Assembly: GCF_014203665.1 (NCBI RefSeq)
Contig: NZ_JACHJN010000003.1
Location: forward strand, 558,001 to 622,000
From: Saccharothrix tamanrassetensis
GTDB lineage: Bacteria > Actinomycetota > Actinomycetes > Mycobacteriales > Pseudonocardiaceae
Length of the DNA: 64,000 bases
Direction of reading: 5' to 3'
Shown: positions 31,813 to 41,319 of the stretch, piece by piece
Numbering within the stretch: position 1 is the stretch's first letter
Layout: every line of letters starts with the position of its first letter
Made by a program: the position numbers and the translations under genes
The notes under the pieces: generated by a model
The model's database searches: none
Seen by the model: only the letters and a program-made list of their open reading frames with translations
Told to the model about the DNA's origin: nothing

Positions 31813-34785
31813 ATGCCACCCGTGGCACGCCTTGGTACCGGAATCCCCTTGGTGGCGCGTAGCCGGGAGATGACCAGGCTGCGCGCCGCCCTCGACGAAG
31901 CCGCCCGCGGCCAGGCGGGAGCCGTCCTGCTGGCCGGTGACGCGGGCGTGGGCAAGACGCGGCTGGTGGACGAGCTGTCCGCCGCCGCGGACGCCCTGGT
32001 GCTGACCGGACGATGTCTGGACATCGGCGAGACCGGCCTCCCCTACCTGCCCTTCACCGAGGTGCTGGGGCAGGTGCGGGAGGCCGGTCTGCTCGACATC
32101 GGGGCACGTCCGGCGCTGGGCAGGCTGCTGCCCGAACTGGCGCTGCCCGCGTCGCAGGACGGCAGCGGGCTGTCCGGTCTGCCGTCGCACCTGGTGGGGC
32201 GGCGCCCCGAGCAGGACGTCGGCCAGTTGCAGCTGTTCGACGCGGTGCACTCGATGCTGTACGACCTGGCCGAGGAGCGGCCGGTGCTGCTGGTCCTGGA
32301 GGACCTGCACTGGGCGGACGCGTCGACCAGGTACCTGCTGTCGTTCCTGTTCTCGCGGCTGCGGGCGCAGCGGTTGCTGATCGTGGGCACCTACCGGTCC
32401 GACGACCTGCACCGCAGTCACCCGCTGCGACCGCTGCTCAACGAGCTGGTGCGGCTGCCGGCCGTCCAGCGGCTGGACCTGACGCCGTTGAGCGCCATCG
32501 ACGCGCGGTCGTTCGTGGCGGCGCTGGCCGACGACCTGCCGGACGACGTGGTGCTGGAGGTCGCGGAGCGGTCGGACGGCAACCCGTTCTTCGCCGAGGA
32601 GCTCATCGCGGTCGCGACCCGCGGCTCCGGCATCCCGTGGACGCTGGCCGAGGTGCTGCTGGCGCGGATCGAACGGCTGTCGCCGACGGCCCAGCACGTG
32701 GTGCGGGTGGCGTCGGTCAGCGGGCGCTCGGTGCGGCACGACCTGCTGCGACAGGTGGCCGGGACGGACGACGTCGCGTTGGACGCGGCGTTGCGGGAGG
32801 CCGTCCAGCACCACGTGCTGCTGGTGAACCGGGACGAGGTCTACATGTTCCGGCACGCTCTGCTGCGGGAGGCCGTCTACGGTGATCTGCTGCCTGGCGA
32901 GCGGGTGCGGCTGCACTCCGCCTACGCCTCGCGGATCGCCGCGACGTCGGACCGGGGCGCGGCGGCGGCGCTGGCCCACCACTCGTTGGAGAGCCACGAC
33001 CTGCCCCGTGCCCTCCGGGCCTCGGTGGACGCCGCGCAGGAGGCCCAGGCCGCCGGCGCGCCCGCCGAGGCGCTGCGGCACTTGGAGCAGGCGTTGAAGC
33101 TCTGGCAGGCGGTGCCGGCGGCGGAACGCCCGGCCGGGGTGACCGAGCTGATGCTGCTGCGGCGGGCGTCGTGGGCGGCCGGGACGGCGGGGCAGCCGGA
33201 GCGGGCCATCGCGTTCGCGCGCAGCGGCACGTTGCTGGTGGACGCCGAGGCACCGGAGGAAGCCGCCGAGATGTGGCGGCGGTTCGCGCAGGCGCTGCAG
33301 GTGATCGACGGCACCGAAGACGAGAAGTTCTCCGCGATCGAGGAAGCCTGGCGGCTGGTCCGCGACCGTCCGGCCAGTCCGGCGCGCGCGTGGGTGCTGG
33401 CGGTGTGGGCGGCGGCGCTCAGGCACGACCGGAAGTACACCGAGGCGCGGGAACGGGCCGAGGAGGCAGTGCGCGACGGGCGTGCCGCCGGGGCCGAGGC
33501 GGCGGTGGCGGACGCGTTGGCCACGCTGGGGCTGCTGGACGAGGCCGCGTCCGAGGTGGAGTCGGCACGCGACCGCCTGGAGGAGGCCGTGGCGTGCGCG
33601 ATGGAGGTGGAGGCGGTCAGCACCGAGTTGCGCGCCCGCTACTTCCTCGGGCTGCACCACTACGACCTGGGCGAGCTGGCGGACGCGGCGCGGGTGTTCG
33701 ACGAGGGCATGGCGCGGGCCAAGCAGACCGGGCTGACCTGGAGTTCGTACGGCCTGGAGCTGCGCATCCTCCAGGTCCTGACGCGGTACTACATCGGGGA
33801 GTGGGAAGGTGCGGCGGTGGCCGCGGAGCCTCCCGGGCTGCGGGTGTCGAGCACCGTGTCGGCGCGGTTGGCGGCGGCCGGGACGCACGTGACGGTCAGC
33901 CGCGGCGAGTTCGACCAGGCCGAGCGGCTGCTCGGCGAGCTGCGGTCGGACTGGCACCGGGACCTCCAGATCGCGCTGATCACCGGCGGTACCGGGGCGG
34001 AGCTGGCGCTGTGGCGCGGGCAGCCGGAGCTGGCCGTGGAGCGGGTCTCGGACGCCATCGAGTGGACCCGCCGGGAGGGCGGCGACTGGGCGTTGGCGGG
34101 GATCCGGCTGGCCGCGCTGGGCGTGGCGGGGTACGTGGAACTGGCGGCCCGGGCCCGCCGGCGGCGGGATGCGGCCGCGGAGGGTGCGGCGGTCGGCGCG
34201 GGGCGTGAGCTGGCGGAGTACGCGCGGACCACGGCCGACCTGGGATCGCCCCGGACCGGGTCGATGGGGCCGGAGGGGCGGGCCTGGCTGGCCCGGGCGG
34301 CGGCGGAGGAGAGCCGGTTGGGCGGGGCCGGGGACACCGGGCTGTGGCGCGCGGCGGCGGACGCGTTCGCGTTCGGGTCGGTGTTCGAGGAGGCCGTGTG
34401 CCGGTGGCGGCTGGCCGAGGCGTTGCTGGCGGCCGACCAGCGGGATGCCGCCATCGCCGAGTTGCGGTTGGCGGACGCGGTCGCGGATCGGTTGGGTGCG
34501 GTGCCGCTGCGGGACGCGGTGCACCTGGTGGCCCGGCGGGCGCGGGTCGCGCTGCACGCGGAGGCCGCGCGGTCGCAGGTGGACCCGTTCACGCCTCGGG
34601 AGCGGTCGGTGCTGGGGCTGGTCGCGTTGGGGCGGACCAATCGGGAGGTGGGGGAGGAGCTGTACATCTCGGAGAAGACGGTCAGCGTCCACCTCACGCG
34701 GATCATGGCGAAGCTGGGGGCCAGTCGTAGGGCGGAAGCGGTGGCGATCGCTTATGACCGGGGGTTGTTGGACCAGCCTGGGTGA
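31813..34785 (+). CDS. LuxR-family LAL regulator (AAA ATPase + HTH)
   Basis: A 990-residue large ATP-binding LuxR regulator. A Walker A motif LLAGDAGVGKTRLVDE lies at about residues 39-54, Walker B VLLVLEDLHWADAST near 160, followed by a long helical TPR-like middle. The C-terminus (926-990) is a GerE/LuxR helix-turn-helix (TPRERSVLGLVALGRTNREVGEELYISEKTVSVHLTRIMAKLGA). ATG 31813 starts the conserved part; the frame is open for 127 more codons but overlaps the small gene. LAL proteins such as MalT respond to small ligands; its place after a chitinase makes a sugar-related role possible but unproven. Confidence 0.94.
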   Translation: MPPVARLGTGIPLVARSREMTRLRAALDEAARGQAGAVLLAGDAGVGKTRLVDELSAAADALVLTGRCLDIGETGLPYLPFTEVLGQVREAGLLDIGARPALGRLLPELALPASQDGSGLSGLPSHLVGRRPEQDVGQLQLFDAVHSMLYDLAEERPVLLVLEDLHWADASTRYLLSFLFSRLRAQRLLIVGTYRSDDLHRSHPLRPLLNELVRLPAVQRLDLTPLSAIDARSFVAALADDLPDDVVLEVAERSDGNPFFAEELIAVATRGSGIPWTLAEVLLARIERLSPTAQHVVRVASVSGRSVRHDLLRQVAGTDDVALDAALREAVQHHVLLVNRDEVYMFRHALLREAVYGDLLPGERVRLHSAYASRIAATSDRGAAAALAHHSLESHDLPRALRASVDAAQEAQAAGAPAEALRHLEQALKLWQAVPAAERPAGVTELMLLRRASWAAGTAGQPERAIAFARSGTLLVDAEAPEEAAEMWRRFAQALQVIDGTEDEKFSAIEEAWRLVRDRPASPARAWVLAVWAAALRHDRKYTEARERAEEAVRDGRAAGAEAAVADALATLGLLDEAASEVESARDRLEEAVACAMEVEAVSTELRARYFLGLHHYDLGELADAARVFDEGMARAKQTGLTWSSYGLELRILQVLTRYYIGEWEGAAVAAEPPGLRVSSTVSARLAAAGTHVTVSRGEFDQAERLLGELRSDWHRDLQIALITGGTGAELALWRGQPELAVERVSDAIEWTRREGGDWALAGIRLAALGVAGYVELAARARRRRDAAAEGAAVGAGRELAEYARTTADLGSPRTGSMGPEGRAWLARAAAEESRLGGAGDTGLWRAAADAFAFGSVFEEAVCRWRLAEALLAADQRDAAIAELRLADAVADRLGAVPLRDAVHLVARRARVALHAEAARSQVDPFTPRERSVLGLVALGRTNREVGEELYISEKTVSVHLTRIMAKLGASRRAEAVAIAYDRGLLDQPG

Positions 34786-34788
34786 GGG

Positions 34789-34880
34789 GCTGGGGGGAAG
34801 GGTTCGGTTGGGGGCTGGGCGGGGCTGGGCTGGGGATTGGGCCGGGGGTGAAGGGCCGGCGGGGGTGGCGGGCCGGCGGG
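34789..34880 (+). repeat. G-run-rich tract downstream of the LuxR gene
   Basis: Nine or more runs of three to six G separated by short spacers lie on the top strand (ggctggggggaaggg, gggggctgggcgggg and similar), immediately after the stop codon. The pattern could form G-quadruplexes in DNA or in the 3' end of the mRNA. No gene. Confidence 0.5.
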
Positions 34881-34914
34881 GGTGAAGCGCCTGAAGGGGT
34901 GAAGGGCGAAAAGC

Positions 34915-34945
34915 GTCCTCGCCGGACGGGCAGGCCGCCAAGGAT
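34915..34945 (+). repeat. 31-bp dispersed repeat, copy A
   Basis: The block beginning gtcctcgccggacgggcag matches 53481-53511 in 30 of 31 positions. In both places it precedes a small variable hairpin and then a large palindrome, so it is probably part of the same repeat family. Confidence 0.85.
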
Positions 34946-35017
34946 CCCCAAAGGGTGAAGCTCTGCGAGCCTTCAGCGCTCTGCGAGCTTGAAGGCTCTT
35001 GAGCGTTGGTGGGTGGC

Positions 35018-35146
35018 TGCGTGTCATCCCCGTATGGCCTGTCGAAGACGACCACGCTTGTCAGGGCAGGTCAAGCGAAGGGCGTGCTTGACCAGCCCTG
35101 ACAAGCGTGGTTGCCCTGCGGGCAGGCCATACGGGGATGACACGCA
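35018..35146. repeat. double-stem palindromic repeat element, copy 1
   Basis: Outer arms 35018-35041 and 35123-35146 pair perfectly over 24 bp (core ccccgtatggcctg). Inner arms 35051-35076 and 35086-35111 pair over 26 bp with one mismatch, starting accacgcttgtc and ending caagc, with a 9-base loop. Asymmetric internal loops of 9 and 11 bases separate the stems. Related copies lie at 53265-53390 and 53547-53677. With copy A of the 31-bp block and the flanking spacer it fills the 565 bp between the LuxR gene and the ABC exporter; no gene lies there. Confidence 0.92.
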
Positions 35147-35350
35147 GCGGGTGGGGTGTGTGCGCTTGCTTGGCGCGCGGCGGGGGTTGTGGGTGGTCGG
35201 GTGTAAACCCGGTCTCGTGATTGCCCGACCTGGGGACTAGGGCGGGTCATACCGGAGGGGGATGGCGGGTTCCGTCGGCGAGGTGACGACTGTGTACGTG
35301 GGCGCCCCATAGCTTTTCCCTGTCCGGTTGAGCAGAGGGAATGAGGGAGC

Positions 35351-36103
35351 ATGTCCGCACTGGTGTCCGACGTCGGAATCCGCACCGCTGTAGCCGCTTC
35401 GGGCCTGGTGAAGGTCTACGGCAAGGGCGACACCGCTGTCCGGGCACTGGACGGTGTGAGCGTCGAGTTCCAGGCCGGTCGGTTCACGGCCATCATGGGG
35501 CCCTCCGGGTCCGGCAAGTCCACGCTGATGCACTGCCTCGCCGGACTGGACAACGTGGACGGTGGGGGCGTGCACATCGGCGGGACCGAGATCACTTCGT
35601 TGGGGGACAAGGATCTCACCAAGCTGCGACGGGACCGGATCGGGTTCGTCTTCCAGGCGTTCAACCTGCTGCCCACGTTGACGGCCGAGGCGAACATCCT
35701 GCTGGGGCTGGAGTTGGCCGGGCGCAAGCCCGATCGGCAGTGGTTCGACACGATCGTCGACGTGCTGGGGCTGCGGGACCGGTTGAAGCACAAGCCGACC
35801 GAGTTGTCCGGTGGGCAGCAGCAGCGGGTCGCCTGCGCGCGTGCGCTGGTCTCCAAGCCGGACGTGGTGTTCGCGGACGAGCCGACCGGCAACCTGGACT
35901 CGCGGTCCGGGGCCGAGGTGCTCGACTTCCTGCGGATGTCGGTCCGCAAGCTCGGGCAGACCGTGATCATGGTGACGCACGACCCGGTCGCGGCTTCCTA
36001 CGCCGACCGCGTGGTGCTGATGGCCGACGGTCACCTGGCCGGCGAGATCGACAGCCCGACCGCCGACTCCGTGCTCTCCGCGCTGAAGCACCTGGGGGCG
36101 TGA
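35351..36103 (+). CDS. ABC transporter ATP-binding protein (MacB/LolD type)
   Basis: A 250-residue ATPase with Walker A GPSGSGKST (50-58), Q-loop FVFQAFNLLPTLTAEANI, signature LSGGQQQRVACARAL, Walker B VVFADEPTGNLDS and H-loop VMVTHDP. The FNLLPTLTA..N motif is typical of the MacB/LolD/FtsE group. ATG follows gagggag. It ends 4 bp before the FtsX-type permease gene, so they form one exporter for a lipid, peptide or antibiotic, or a mechanotransmission complex; the substrate is not readable. Confidence 0.95.
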   Translation: MSALVSDVGIRTAVAASGLVKVYGKGDTAVRALDGVSVEFQAGRFTAIMGPSGSGKSTLMHCLAGLDNVDGGGVHIGGTEITSLGDKDLTKLRRDRIGFVFQAFNLLPTLTAEANILLGLELAGRKPDRQWFDTIVDVLGLRDRLKHKPTELSGGQQQRVACARALVSKPDVVFADEPTGNLDSRSGAEVLDFLRMSVRKLGQTVIMVTHDPVAASYADRVVLMADGHLAGEIDSPTADSVLSALKHLGA

Positions 36104-36107
36104 CCGG

Positions 36108-38615
36108 ATGCTGCGCACGATCATCGCGGGCCTGAGGGCCCGCACCGCCCGGCTCGTGCTGTCGTCGGTGGCGATCGCGCTCGGGGTCGCGTTCGTCACC
36201 GGTACGTTGGTGCTGGGCGACGCCATGAACGCGAGCATGCGGGACGAGTTCGCCAAAAGCGCCCGTGGTGTCGACGTCTCGGTTTACCTGTCCGGTGGCG
36301 GTGGTGACGTCAAGGGGATCACACCGGAAACCCTGGAGAAAGTTCGGCAGGCACCGGGCGTTGCGGGTGCCGATGCTCGCGCCTTCCAGCAGGTGCCGCT
36401 GATCGCGACCAACGGCAAGGCCAAGCCGGCGTTCGCGGTGCCGCTCGCGGCGACCGAGGAGCTTCGGGAGTACGACCTCGCAGACGGTCGGTACCCCAGT
36501 GGTGTCGACGAGATCGCGGCCGACGTCCGGACCGCCGAGACCGCCAAGCTGTCGATCGGCAAGACGGTCACGTTGCTGGGCAAGGACGACCAGAAGCGGG
36601 AGTACACCCTGGTCGGCACCTACAAGCAGGGTGTCGGCGAGGTCTCCATGTCGGGCAACGACCACCTCGTGCTGACGCCCGAGGCGTACACGGCGTTCAA
36701 CCCGGAGCGCCTGCCGTACCAGGTGGTCGCGGTGGCGGCGGACGGGTTCACGCAGCAGCAGGTCGCGGACAACGTGCGCAAGGCGCTGGGCAGCGACATC
36801 TACACCGTGCAGACCGGCGAGCAGCTCACCGAGGACACGCTGCGGCAGGTCAGCTCGCAATCCGCCCAGTTCACCACGTTCCTGCTGGCGTTCGCGGCGA
36901 TCTCGCTCGTGGTCGCGGCGATGGTCATCTACAACACGTTCACGATCCTGGTCGCGCAGCGGACGCGTGAGCTGGCGTTGATGCGGTGTGTCGGCGCGAG
37001 CCGCAAGCAGGTGTTCCGGGGAGTGCTGGCCGAGGCGCTCGTGATGGGGCTCGCGGCCTCGGTGATCGGCCTGCTCGGCGGGCTCGGGGTGTCCGCCCTG
37101 CTGCAGAAGGTGATCGGCGGCTTCGGTGGCGGTGCGGACGCCCCGGTCCGGGTGCCGGTCACGGCCACGACGGTGCTGGTGGCGTTCGCCGTCGGTGTGG
37201 TGGTGACCGTGCTCGCCGCGGTGCTGCCCGCCCGCAAGGCGACCCGGGTCGCACCGGTCGCGGCGCTGCGCAGCCAACTGGACAGCAGCGAAGAGGTGTC
37301 GCGCACCGGCAAGCTCCGGGTGCTGTTCGCGGTGCTGCTCGGTGTCGGCGGTGCCGGCACCATCCTCATGGGCATGCGGATGGAGGGCGAAGAGGCCCCG
37401 ATGTTCGTCAGCGGCGCGGGCACGATGCTGCTGCTGGCGGCGGTGCTGGTGCTCGGGCCGTTGCTGGTCGGGCCGGTGAACCGGGTGCTCGGCGCGCTGC
37501 CGAGGGCGTTGTTCGGGGTGCCGGCGAAGCTGGCCTCGGCCAACGCGGGGCGCAACCCCAAGCGCACGGCCGCGACCACCGCCGCGCTGATGATCGGTGT
37601 GACGGTGGTGGCGATGGTGACGGTGGTCGCCAACAGCGCCAAGGAGACCGCCAACGCGCAGGTCGACCAGCGGCTGCCCGCCGACTACACGGTGACGTCC
37701 TCGGTCTACGACCGGCCGCTGCCGGTGGCGTTGGCCGAGCAGCTGGCGGCGGTGCCCGAGGTGGCGAAGGTCGCGCCGACCACGCAGCTGATGGGGGACC
37801 GCGGCTACTTCACCGGGGTGTCGAAGGACGCGCTGGGCGACCTGTTCCGGCCGACGGTCGAGAGCGGCGCGCTGGGCGACCTGCGTGAGGGCACCATCGC
37901 GCTGAACGCCGGCTACGCCGAGGAACAGGGCCTGGCGGTCGGCTCGACGACGACGGTGAAGACCGGGAACGGTTCGCAGGAGCTGAAGGTCGTGGCGCTG
38001 ATCTCGGGGCAGCGCCTGGCCGACGGCGTGGTGACGCTGGAGACGTCCGCGAAGCTCGACCCGGTGTCCGACGGCTACGACAGCATCATGGTCAAGCTCG
38101 AGCCGGGCGTGGCGAACGGCCGCGCGGCGGTGGAGAAGATCACCGACGCCTCGCCGCTGGCGGTCATCGACTCGGCGGCGGAGACCAAGGCGCAGCTGAA
38201 CGAGCAGCTCGACAAGGTGCTGGCGTTCGTGTGGGCGCTCATCGGCCTGGCCGTGGTGATCGCGCTGTTCGGCATCGCCAACACGCTGACGCTGTCGGTG
38301 CTGGAGCGGACGCGGGAGTCGGCGCTGCTGCGGGCGCTCGGGCTGACCAAGGGCCAGCTGCGGCTGATGCTGGTGGTCGAGTCGATCCTGATGGCGCTGA
38401 TGGGCGCGGCGATCGGGCTGGTGCTGGGGGTCGGGTTCGGTTGGGTGATCACGAAGGCGCTGTCGTCGGACACCCTCGAACTCGCGGTCACCATCCCGTT
38501 CGGCCAGATCGGCGTCATGCTCGCGGCGGCGGTGGTGGCCGCCGTCCTCGCGGCCGCGCTGCCCGCTCGGCGGGCGGCTCGCACCTCGGTCGTCGCGGGG
38601 ATGGCCGAGGCGTAG
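36108..38615 (+). CDS. FtsX-type ABC transporter permease
   Basis: An 835-residue membrane protein with an N-terminal helix (LVLSSVAIALGVAFVTGTLVLGDAM), a large external domain, and two FtsX permease units: ISLVVAAMVIYNTFTILVAQRTRELALMRCVGASRKQVFRGVLAEAL near residue 265-310, and IGLAVVIALFGIANTLTLSVLERTRESALLRALGLTKGQLRLMLVVESILMALMGAAIGL near 705-765. This duplicated layout is usual for actinobacterial exporters partnered with one MacB-like ATPase. The strong hairpin at 38631-38665 ends the operon. Confidence 0.94.
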   Translation: MLRTIIAGLRARTARLVLSSVAIALGVAFVTGTLVLGDAMNASMRDEFAKSARGVDVSVYLSGGGGDVKGITPETLEKVRQAPGVAGADARAFQQVPLIATNGKAKPAFAVPLAATEELREYDLADGRYPSGVDEIAADVRTAETAKLSIGKTVTLLGKDDQKREYTLVGTYKQGVGEVSMSGNDHLVLTPEAYTAFNPERLPYQVVAVAADGFTQQQVADNVRKALGSDIYTVQTGEQLTEDTLRQVSSQSAQFTTFLLAFAAISLVVAAMVIYNTFTILVAQRTRELALMRCVGASRKQVFRGVLAEALVMGLAASVIGLLGGLGVSALLQKVIGGFGGGADAPVRVPVTATTVLVAFAVGVVVTVLAAVLPARKATRVAPVAALRSQLDSSEEVSRTGKLRVLFAVLLGVGGAGTILMGMRMEGEEAPMFVSGAGTMLLLAAVLVLGPLLVGPVNRVLGALPRALFGVPAKLASANAGRNPKRTAATTAALMIGVTVVAMVTVVANSAKETANAQVDQRLPADYTVTSSVYDRPLPVALAEQLAAVPEVAKVAPTTQLMGDRGYFTGVSKDALGDLFRPTVESGALGDLREGTIALNAGYAEEQGLAVGSTTTVKTGNGSQELKVVALISGQRLADGVVTLETSAKLDPVSDGYDSIMVKLEPGVANGRAAVEKITDASPLAVIDSAAETKAQLNEQLDKVLAFVWALIGLAVVIALFGIANTLTLSVLERTRESALLRALGLTKGQLRLMLVVESILMALMGAAIGLVLGVGFGWVITKALSSDTLELAVTIPFGQIGVMLAAAVVAAVLAAALPARRAARTSVVAGMAEA

Positions 38616-38630
38616 GGGGTGGGGGCCGGG

Positions 38631-38665
38631 TGGCCCGTTCCGCGTTCGGGGCGCGGAACGGGCCA
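38631..38665 (+). terminator. strong terminator hairpin after the ABC exporter
   Basis: tggcccgttccgcg and its exact complement form a 14-bp stem with a ttcgggg loop, 15 bp after the permease stop. Confidence 0.85.
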
Positions 38666-38976
38666 TTGGCGTGTCACCGCTTCCCCGGGGTGCTCCACGT
38701 GCTCACCGCCGGTCGTCCGGGCGCCTGGGGGCTCGGCGGTGCCGGGTGGTGCTGTCGAGCAGTGCGTGGTGGGTCGGGTCACAGGAATTTATCGCCGCAC
38801 GCGTCATATCCGGGTGGGTAGGCCCTCTAACCAAGTGCGGGTTGGCTCGGGCGAGGGCCGAGCCAACTCGCCTTCCGATTCGGCCGGGTTGGCTCACCGC
38901 GTGTGGCAGTCGGTGACGGTGAGTGTGTGAAGCGCTTCGGAAAGTTGCGGAACGGTGTCGACCGTTCGTCCTCGGG
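38666..38976. other. intergenic region with a gttggctcgg dyad, before the sugar ABC promoter
   Basis: No gene seen. It holds a 10-bp inverted repeat (gttggctcgg 38841-38850, ccgagccaac 38858-38867), a further direct copy of ggttggctc near 38887, and the 10-bp palindrome gaagcgcttc at 38929-38938, which resembles half of the LacI-type operator further downstream. Confidence 0.45.
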
Positions 38977-39020
38977 TTGACAGTGAGGGGTGTCACTCAC
39001 GACTGTGAGAGCGCTCTCAC
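38977..39020 (+). promoter_or_regulatory. promoter and LacI-type operator of the beta-glucoside operon
   Basis: TTGACA (38977-38982) is followed, about 18 bases on, by a weak -10 region overlapping the perfect 16-bp palindrome gtgagagcgctctcac (39005-39020). The gagcgctc core is that of CebR-like LacI regulators of cellobiose/beta-glucoside use. The same core recurs upstream of the LacI gene at 45729-45740, so that protein probably represses this promoter. Confidence 0.8.
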
Positions 39021-39058
39021 TGCGGGCCGGAGCCCGCCGGGCGCGTCGAGGAGGACGG

Positions 39059-40339
39059 ATGAGCAGGACATCGGTCGGCCGTGCGGCGACGACCATCGCG
39101 ATCGCCGTGGCCGCCACCATGACGACCGCCTGCGGTGGCGGGGGAGGTGACGCCGGCGACGGGCGGGTGCGGTTGTCCGTCGGCGTCTTCTCCGACTTCG
39201 GGTACGACCGCCTGCTCGAGGAGTACCAGGCGGCGCACCCCGGCGTCGAGGTCGAGCAGCGCAAGGTCAAGATGGAGCAGCACCACACGCAGCTCGCCAC
39301 CCAGCTCGCCGGTGGCCGCGGCGCGGCCGACGTCGTGGCCATCGAGGAAGGCAACATCGCGCAGTTCCGCCAGTCCAAGGACAGGTTCGTCAACCTCGCC
39401 GACTACGGCGCCAAGGACTTGGCGTCGCAGTGGGCGCCCTGGAAGTGGAACCAGGGCACCACCGACGACGGCGACTTCGTGCTGGGCCTGGGCACCGACA
39501 TGGGCAGCCTCGCCATCTGCTACCGCCGCGACCTGTTCGAGGCGGCCGGGCTGCCCGCCGACCGTGACGCGGTGGGCGCGCTGTGGCCGACCTGGGCCGA
39601 CTTCCAGGCCACGGCCGACCGGTTCACCGCCGCCACGCCGAACGTGAAGTTCGTCGACGCCGCGCAGAACGTCTACAAGGCGGTCCTCGACCAGACCGAG
39701 GAAGGCTACTTCGCCAAGGACGACTCCTACATCGCCGACCGCAACCCGAAGGTCGCGGACGCGTTCGGGCTCGCCGCGAGCCTGGGCGAGAAGAGGCAGA
39801 CCAGTGCCCTCACGCCGTTCAGCCAGGACTGGAACGTGGCGCTGAAGCAGGCCTCCTTCGCCACCACCACCTGCCCGGCCTGGGCGCTGGCGCTGATCAA
39901 GGCCGGGGCGGGCGACGAGGCCGCGGGCAAGTGGGACGTGGCCACCGCGCCCGGCGGTGGCGGCAACTGGGGCGGTTCGTTCCTGGCCGTGCCCAGGCAG
40001 GGCGGGCACCCCCGGGAAGCCTACGAGCTGGCGAAGTGGCTGACCGCTCCCGAGCAGCAGAAGCGGATCTTCAAGGAGACCGGCAACCTGCCCAGCGAGC
40101 CCGCCGCCTACCAGGACCCCGAAGTCACGTCGACCGTCAACGAGTACTTCAACCAGGCGCCCGTCGGCCGGATCTTCGGCGACTCCGCGGAAAACCTCAA
40201 GCCGACCTACCGGGGCAGCAAGGACTCCAAGGTGACCCCGGTGTTCAACAACGCCCTCAACCGCGTGGAGACCGGCAAGCAGTCCACTTCGGACTCGTTG
40301 GCGCAGGCTCTGCGGGAAGCGCGGGACGCCGTCAAGTGA
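39059..40339 (+). CDS. sugar ABC transporter substrate-binding lipoprotein
   Basis: A 426-residue family 1 extracellular binding protein. The N-terminus is a lipoprotein signal with lipobox TTAC-G (Cys near residue 25), so it is anchored on the outer face of the membrane. Typical blocks: VRLSVGVFSDFGYDRLLEEYQAAHPGVEVE, DVVAIEEGNIAQFRQ, WPTWADFQATADRF, NWGGSFLAVPRQGGHPREAYELAKWLTAPEQQKRIF. ATG 39059 has aggagg just upstream. With the two permeases and the GH1 enzyme it probably binds cellobiose or other beta-glucosides. The ATPase is missing, as is usual when a shared MsiK-like ATPase serves. Confidence 0.94.
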   Translation: MSRTSVGRAATTIAIAVAATMTTACGGGGGDAGDGRVRLSVGVFSDFGYDRLLEEYQAAHPGVEVEQRKVKMEQHHTQLATQLAGGRGAADVVAIEEGNIAQFRQSKDRFVNLADYGAKDLASQWAPWKWNQGTTDDGDFVLGLGTDMGSLAICYRRDLFEAAGLPADRDAVGALWPTWADFQATADRFTAATPNVKFVDAAQNVYKAVLDQTEEGYFAKDDSYIADRNPKVADAFGLAASLGEKRQTSALTPFSQDWNVALKQASFATTTCPAWALALIKAGAGDEAAGKWDVATAPGGGGNWGGSFLAVPRQGGHPREAYELAKWLTAPEQQKRIFKETGNLPSEPAAYQDPEVTSTVNEYFNQAPVGRIFGDSAENLKPTYRGSKDSKVTPVFNNALNRVETGKQSTSDSLAQALREARDAVK

Positions 40340-41319
40340 CGGTCGCACCGGCCCGAAGGGGGACGGGCACCAGGCGCCCCGTCCCGCCGCCGCACACCGG
40401 GCGCCCGTCGTGGCGCGACCGCCTGGGACGCCTGGACACCAGGTTCACGCCGTACCTGATCGTCGCGCCGTTCTTCGTGGTGTTCGGCGTCTTCGGCCTG
40501 TACCCGTTGCTGTCCACCGCCTGGATGTCGCTGCACGACTGGCAGCTCATCGACGGCGCACAGGCGTTCGTCGGCCTGGACAACTTCCGGGAGCTGCTGG
40601 CGGACAGGAACTTCTGGAACGCCCTGGGGAACACGCTCAGCCTCTTCCTGCTGTCCACGGTCCCGCAGTTGGTGGCCGCGTTGGGCTTGGCGGCGCTGCT
40701 GGACCGGGGTCTGCGCGGTCGGGCGTTCTGGCGGGCGGGCGTGCTGCTGCCCAACGTGATCTCCGTCGCCGCTGTGGCGTTGGTGTTCGCGCAGCTCTAC
40801 GGCCGCGACTTCGGCATCGTCAACCACCTGCTCGGTCTGGTCGGCGTCGACCCGGTCGACTGGCGGGCCGAGACCTGGGCGTCCCACCTGGCGATCAGCT
40901 CCATGGTGATGTGGCGGTGGACCGGGTACAACGCGCTGATCTACCTCGCCGCCATGCAGTCCGTGCCGAAGGACATGTACGAGTCGGCGCTGCTGGACGG
41001 GGCGTCGCGGTGGCGGGTCTTCTGGTCGATCACCGTGCCGGGCATCCGCCCGACCATCCTGTTCACCGTCATCGTGTCGACCATCGGCGGCATGCAGCTG
41101 TTCGTGGAACCCCAGCTCTTCGACCCCGGCGGCACGGCCACCGGAACCGGCGGCACCGACCGCCAGTTCCAGACGTTGGTGATGTACCTGTACGAGAAGG
41201 GTTTCCGGCTCTTCGACGCGGGCTACTCGTCGGCCATCGCCTGGGTGCTGTTCCTGCTGATCCTGGTGGTGGCCCTGGTGAACTTCACGTTGACCCGGCG
41301 CATCGCGTCCAAGGGGTGA
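40336..41319 (+). CDS. sugar ABC transporter permease (MalF-like)
   Basis: A 327-residue permease with six membrane segments. Its GTG overlaps the binding-protein stop (GTGA). The first helix is YLIVAPFFVVFGVFGLYPLLSTAWMSL; the EAA loop reads MYESALLDGASRWRVFWSITVPGIRPTILF, which contacts the ATPase. It is the larger of two permeases forming the translocation pore for the beta-glucoside. Confidence 0.95.
   Translation: MTVAPARRGTGTRRPVPPPHTGRPSWRDRLGRLDTRFTPYLIVAPFFVVFGVFGLYPLLSTAWMSLHDWQLIDGAQAFVGLDNFRELLADRNFWNALGNTLSLFLLSTVPQLVAALGLAALLDRGLRGRAFWRAGVLLPNVISVAAVALVFAQLYGRDFGIVNHLLGLVGVDPVDWRAETWASHLAISSMVMWRWTGYNALIYLAAMQSVPKDMYESALLDGASRWRVFWSITVPGIRPTILFTVIVSTIGGMQLFVEPQLFDPGGTATGTGGTDRQFQTLVMYLYEKGFRLFDAGYSSAIAWVLFLLILVVALVNFTLTRRIASKG

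Noticed and set aside
25661-38615. Secondary-metabolite gene cluster around the SARP and LAL regulators
   Set aside because: Neither synthase, NRPS, PKS nor terpene cyclase genes are present; neighbours are chitinase and an ABC exporter.
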